Shown: positions 62,593 through 64,000 of the stretch, piece after piece
Layout: each line of letters begins with the position of its first letter
Numbering within the stretch: the first letter of the stretch is position 1
Source of the DNA: Streptomyces humicola
GTDB lineage: Bacteria; Actinomycetota; Actinomycetes; Streptomycetales; Streptomycetaceae
Length of the DNA: 64,000 bases
Assembly (NCBI RefSeq): GCF_024436035.1
Contig: NZ_JANFNG010000029.1
Location: 1 to 64,000 of the forward strand
Reading direction: 5' to 3'
The notes under the pieces: model-generated
The model's database searches: none
What the model saw: only the letters and a program-made list of their open reading frames with translations
Told to the model about the DNA's origin: nothing
Program-made: the position numbers and the translations under genes

Positions 62593-64000
62593 ATGCGTCA
62601 AAGACGCAAGACAAGATCACTGTCCCGCTGTCGCCGACGGCTCGCTCTCGCCGTCTCGGCCCTGTCCTTCGTCGCTGCGGTGGGTGCCGTGACGCCGACG
62701 ACCGCGGTCGCGCACCCGGCCCCAGCCGCCGTCCAACCGGCGCTGAGCTCGACACCGGTGAGCACCGGCGACATGACGGGCGACGTGATCTACCAGTTGA
62801 TCACCGACCGCTTCTACGACGGCGATACCAGCAACGACAACCCGTCGTCGAGCCCAGGGCTGTACAGCAGTGACCACAGCGACTGGCAGCTGTACTGGGG
62901 CGGTGACTTCGCCGGCGTCACGGCCAAGATGCAGTATCTGGCCGACCTCGGCGTCGGTGCCATATGGATCTCACCACCCGTGCAGAACGTCAACCTCCCC
63001 GTGGTCGACAACGGGCAGAGTTCAGCCGGCTACCACGGCTACTGGGGCATGGACTTCTACGTGCCCGAGCCGCACTTCGGCTCCTGGAACGACTTCGATG
63101 CGATGGTCTCGGCGGCGCACTCCAAGGGCATCAAGGTCATCATGGACTGGGCGGTGAATGACACCAGCCCGGAGGACGTCAACAACCCCAGCTACGGCGT
63201 GGACGGCGCACTGAAGGAGAACGGCACCACACTGTCGGAGTACGACAACGACCCGAACGGGTACTTCCACCACAACGGTGGCATCAGCAACTACCAGGAC
63301 CCGTACCAGGTCGAGTACGAGAACCTGTTCAACCTGGCCGACCTGGCGCAGGAGAACCCATCGGTGACGAACTACCTCCAAGGCGCGGTGGACACCTGGC
63401 TCAGCCACGGCGTGGACGGTATCCGCATGGACGCCGTCAAACACATGCCAGGCGGGTGGCTGAAGGGCTACATAGACCACATCTACAACAGTCACAGCCT
63501 GTTCACTTTCGGCGAGTGGGCTGACCCGTCATCGGCCGCCCTGTGGCCGAACGAGGTGAAGTTCGCCAACACAGACGGGCAGTCGCTGGAGAACATCGAC
63601 CTCAACACTGCCGAGCGTGACGTGTTCGCCAACAACGCCTCGATGTCCGAGCTCGACTCCGCGATCAGCCGCGAGCAGTCCTCATTCAACTGGGCGAATG
63701 ACCTGGTGAACCTGGTGGACGACCAGGACGAGTCCCGGTTCCTGTCGGTCAACAACAACACCACGCTGTTCGACCAGGCGACGGTTGTGAACATGACGAC
63801 GCCCGGGATTCCGTCGATCTACTACGGTGACGAGCAGTATATGCACAACGACACCACCAACTCCTCCGGACAGGTCGGCGGCGATCCCTACAACCGGCCG
63901 ATGATGTCTTCGTTCTCGGAAACGACACGTAACTTTGGCCTAGTGCAGGCACTTTCGGCGCTGCGCAAGTCGAACCCGGCCCTGCGCTACGGATCGTCGA
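62593..64000 (+). CDS. Secreted GH13 alpha-amylase/CGTase-like enzyme with altered active-site histidines (partial, runs off right edge)
   Basis: 469 codons visible from ATG 62593. Signal about 1-40 (RRRLALAVSALSFVAAVGAV...AVA). The catalytic barrel resembles cyclodextrin glucanotransferases: DVIYQLITDRFYDGDTSNDN, GYHGYWGMDFY, AHSKGIKVIMDW. Nucleophile D280 (GVDGIRMDAVKHM), acid/base E308 (FTFGEWA) and D379 are kept. However, region I reads DWAVNDTSP instead of the usual D-x-x-x-NH[TS], and region IV reads VDDQDESRF instead of DNHD-x-x-RF. Both histidines that normally stabilise the transition state are thus replaced (His to Asp190, His to Gln378). It follows malG at 34 bp, so it is probably in the mal operon. 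The C-terminal domains lie beyond the window. Confidence 0.82.
   Translation, partial: MRQRRKTRSLSRCRRRLALAVSALSFVAAVGAVTPTTAVAHPAPAAVQPALSSTPVSTGDMTGDVIYQLITDRFYDGDTSNDNPSSSPGLYSSDHSDWQLYWGGDFAGVTAKMQYLADLGVGAIWISPPVQNVNLPVVDNGQSSAGYHGYWGMDFYVPEPHFGSWNDFDAMVSAAHSKGIKVIMDWAVNDTSPEDVNNPSYGVDGALKENGTTLSEYDNDPNGYFHHNGGISNYQDPYQVEYENLFNLADLAQENPSVTNYLQGAVDTWLSHGVDGIRMDAVKHMPGGWLKGYIDHIYNSHSLFTFGEWADPSSAALWPNEVKFANTDGQSLENIDLNTAERDVFANNASMSELDSAISREQSSFNWANDLVNLVDDQDESRFLSVNNNTTLFDQATVVNMTTPGIPSIYYGDEQYMHNDTTNSSGQVGGDPYNRPMMSSFSETTRNFGLVQALSALRKSNPALRYGSS

Overview
This 64 kb window is high-GC actinobacterial DNA, most likely a Streptomyces-type chromosome (Streptomycetaceae). The gene content points that way: a SpoIIE/PP2C phosphatase, a zinc-ribbon protein resembling SCO2400, a complete mce lipid-import operon, a malR-malEFG-type maltodextrin regulon, overlapping ATGA/GTGA gene junctions, and GTG or TTG starts behind strong purine ribosome sites. 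All assignments come from reading the sequence and translations. No database search was run.

Layout. 1-2.3 kb: divergent pair of a tandem-HAMP signalling protein (cut by the left edge) and a GAF-SpoIIE phosphatase. 2.3-5.9 kb: debris (tail of a glycerol kinase gene, several IS fragments, a MITE-like element, tail of a nitrite/sulfite reductase gene) around one intact AAA ATPase. 5.9-9.6 kb: sulfur module with a rhodanese-type sulfurtransferase, a small Cys-rich protein and a YeeE/YedE transporter split into two genes. 9.6-12.9 kb: small secreted or zinc-ribbon proteins and a decayed tyrosine integrase. 12.9-15.1 kb: TetR regulator divergent from a cytochrome P450 and its 3Fe-4S ferredoxin. 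15.7-19.0 kb: a large secreted protein with an HExxE motif, a broken paralogous tail upstream of it and a small lipoprotein downstream. 19.5-22.6 kb: AraC regulator, StyA-type flavin monooxygenase and StyB-type flavin reductase. 23.3-26.9 kb: an ECF sigma factor with a membrane/Pro-rich tail, a tRNA-like sequence, an IS remnant and a second secreted HExxE protein.

27.9-39.0 kb: a complete mce operon of eleven genes (ATPase, two YrbE permeases, MceA-F, two Mce-associated proteins). Most genes overlap by 4 bp or more, so the operon should be translated as a coupled unit and build one lipid/sterol-type importer. 39-46 kb: IS debris around a formaldehyde-dehydrogenase-like zinc ADH, a secreted SH3 protein, an SGNH hydrolase and a dienelactone hydrolase, with an acyltransferase remnant and a phospholipase C remnant. 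46.3-53.4 kb: a frameshifted drug-type MFS gene, a sugar-porter MFS gene, a FUSC-family membrane protein and a thioredoxin-reductase-like flavoprotein. 53.8-64 kb: a starch/maltodextrin block with two cytoplasmic GH13 enzymes, a LacI-type regulator, a MalE-F-G importer and a secreted GH13 amylase that runs off the right edge. External glucans would be cut by the secreted enzyme, imported by MalEFG and hydrolysed inside by the two GH13 enzymes under LacI/MalR control.

The window is rich in gene remnants. A terminal repeat containing TGATTTATCGGCACCCGCA recurs at least six times. The most interesting leads are the secreted GH13 enzyme in which both conserved transition-state histidines appear replaced, the duplicated HExxE secreted proteins with an adjacent lipoprotein, the sulfur module with a double palindrome, and the P450 operon with an operator-like palindrome on a start codon that looks leaderless.
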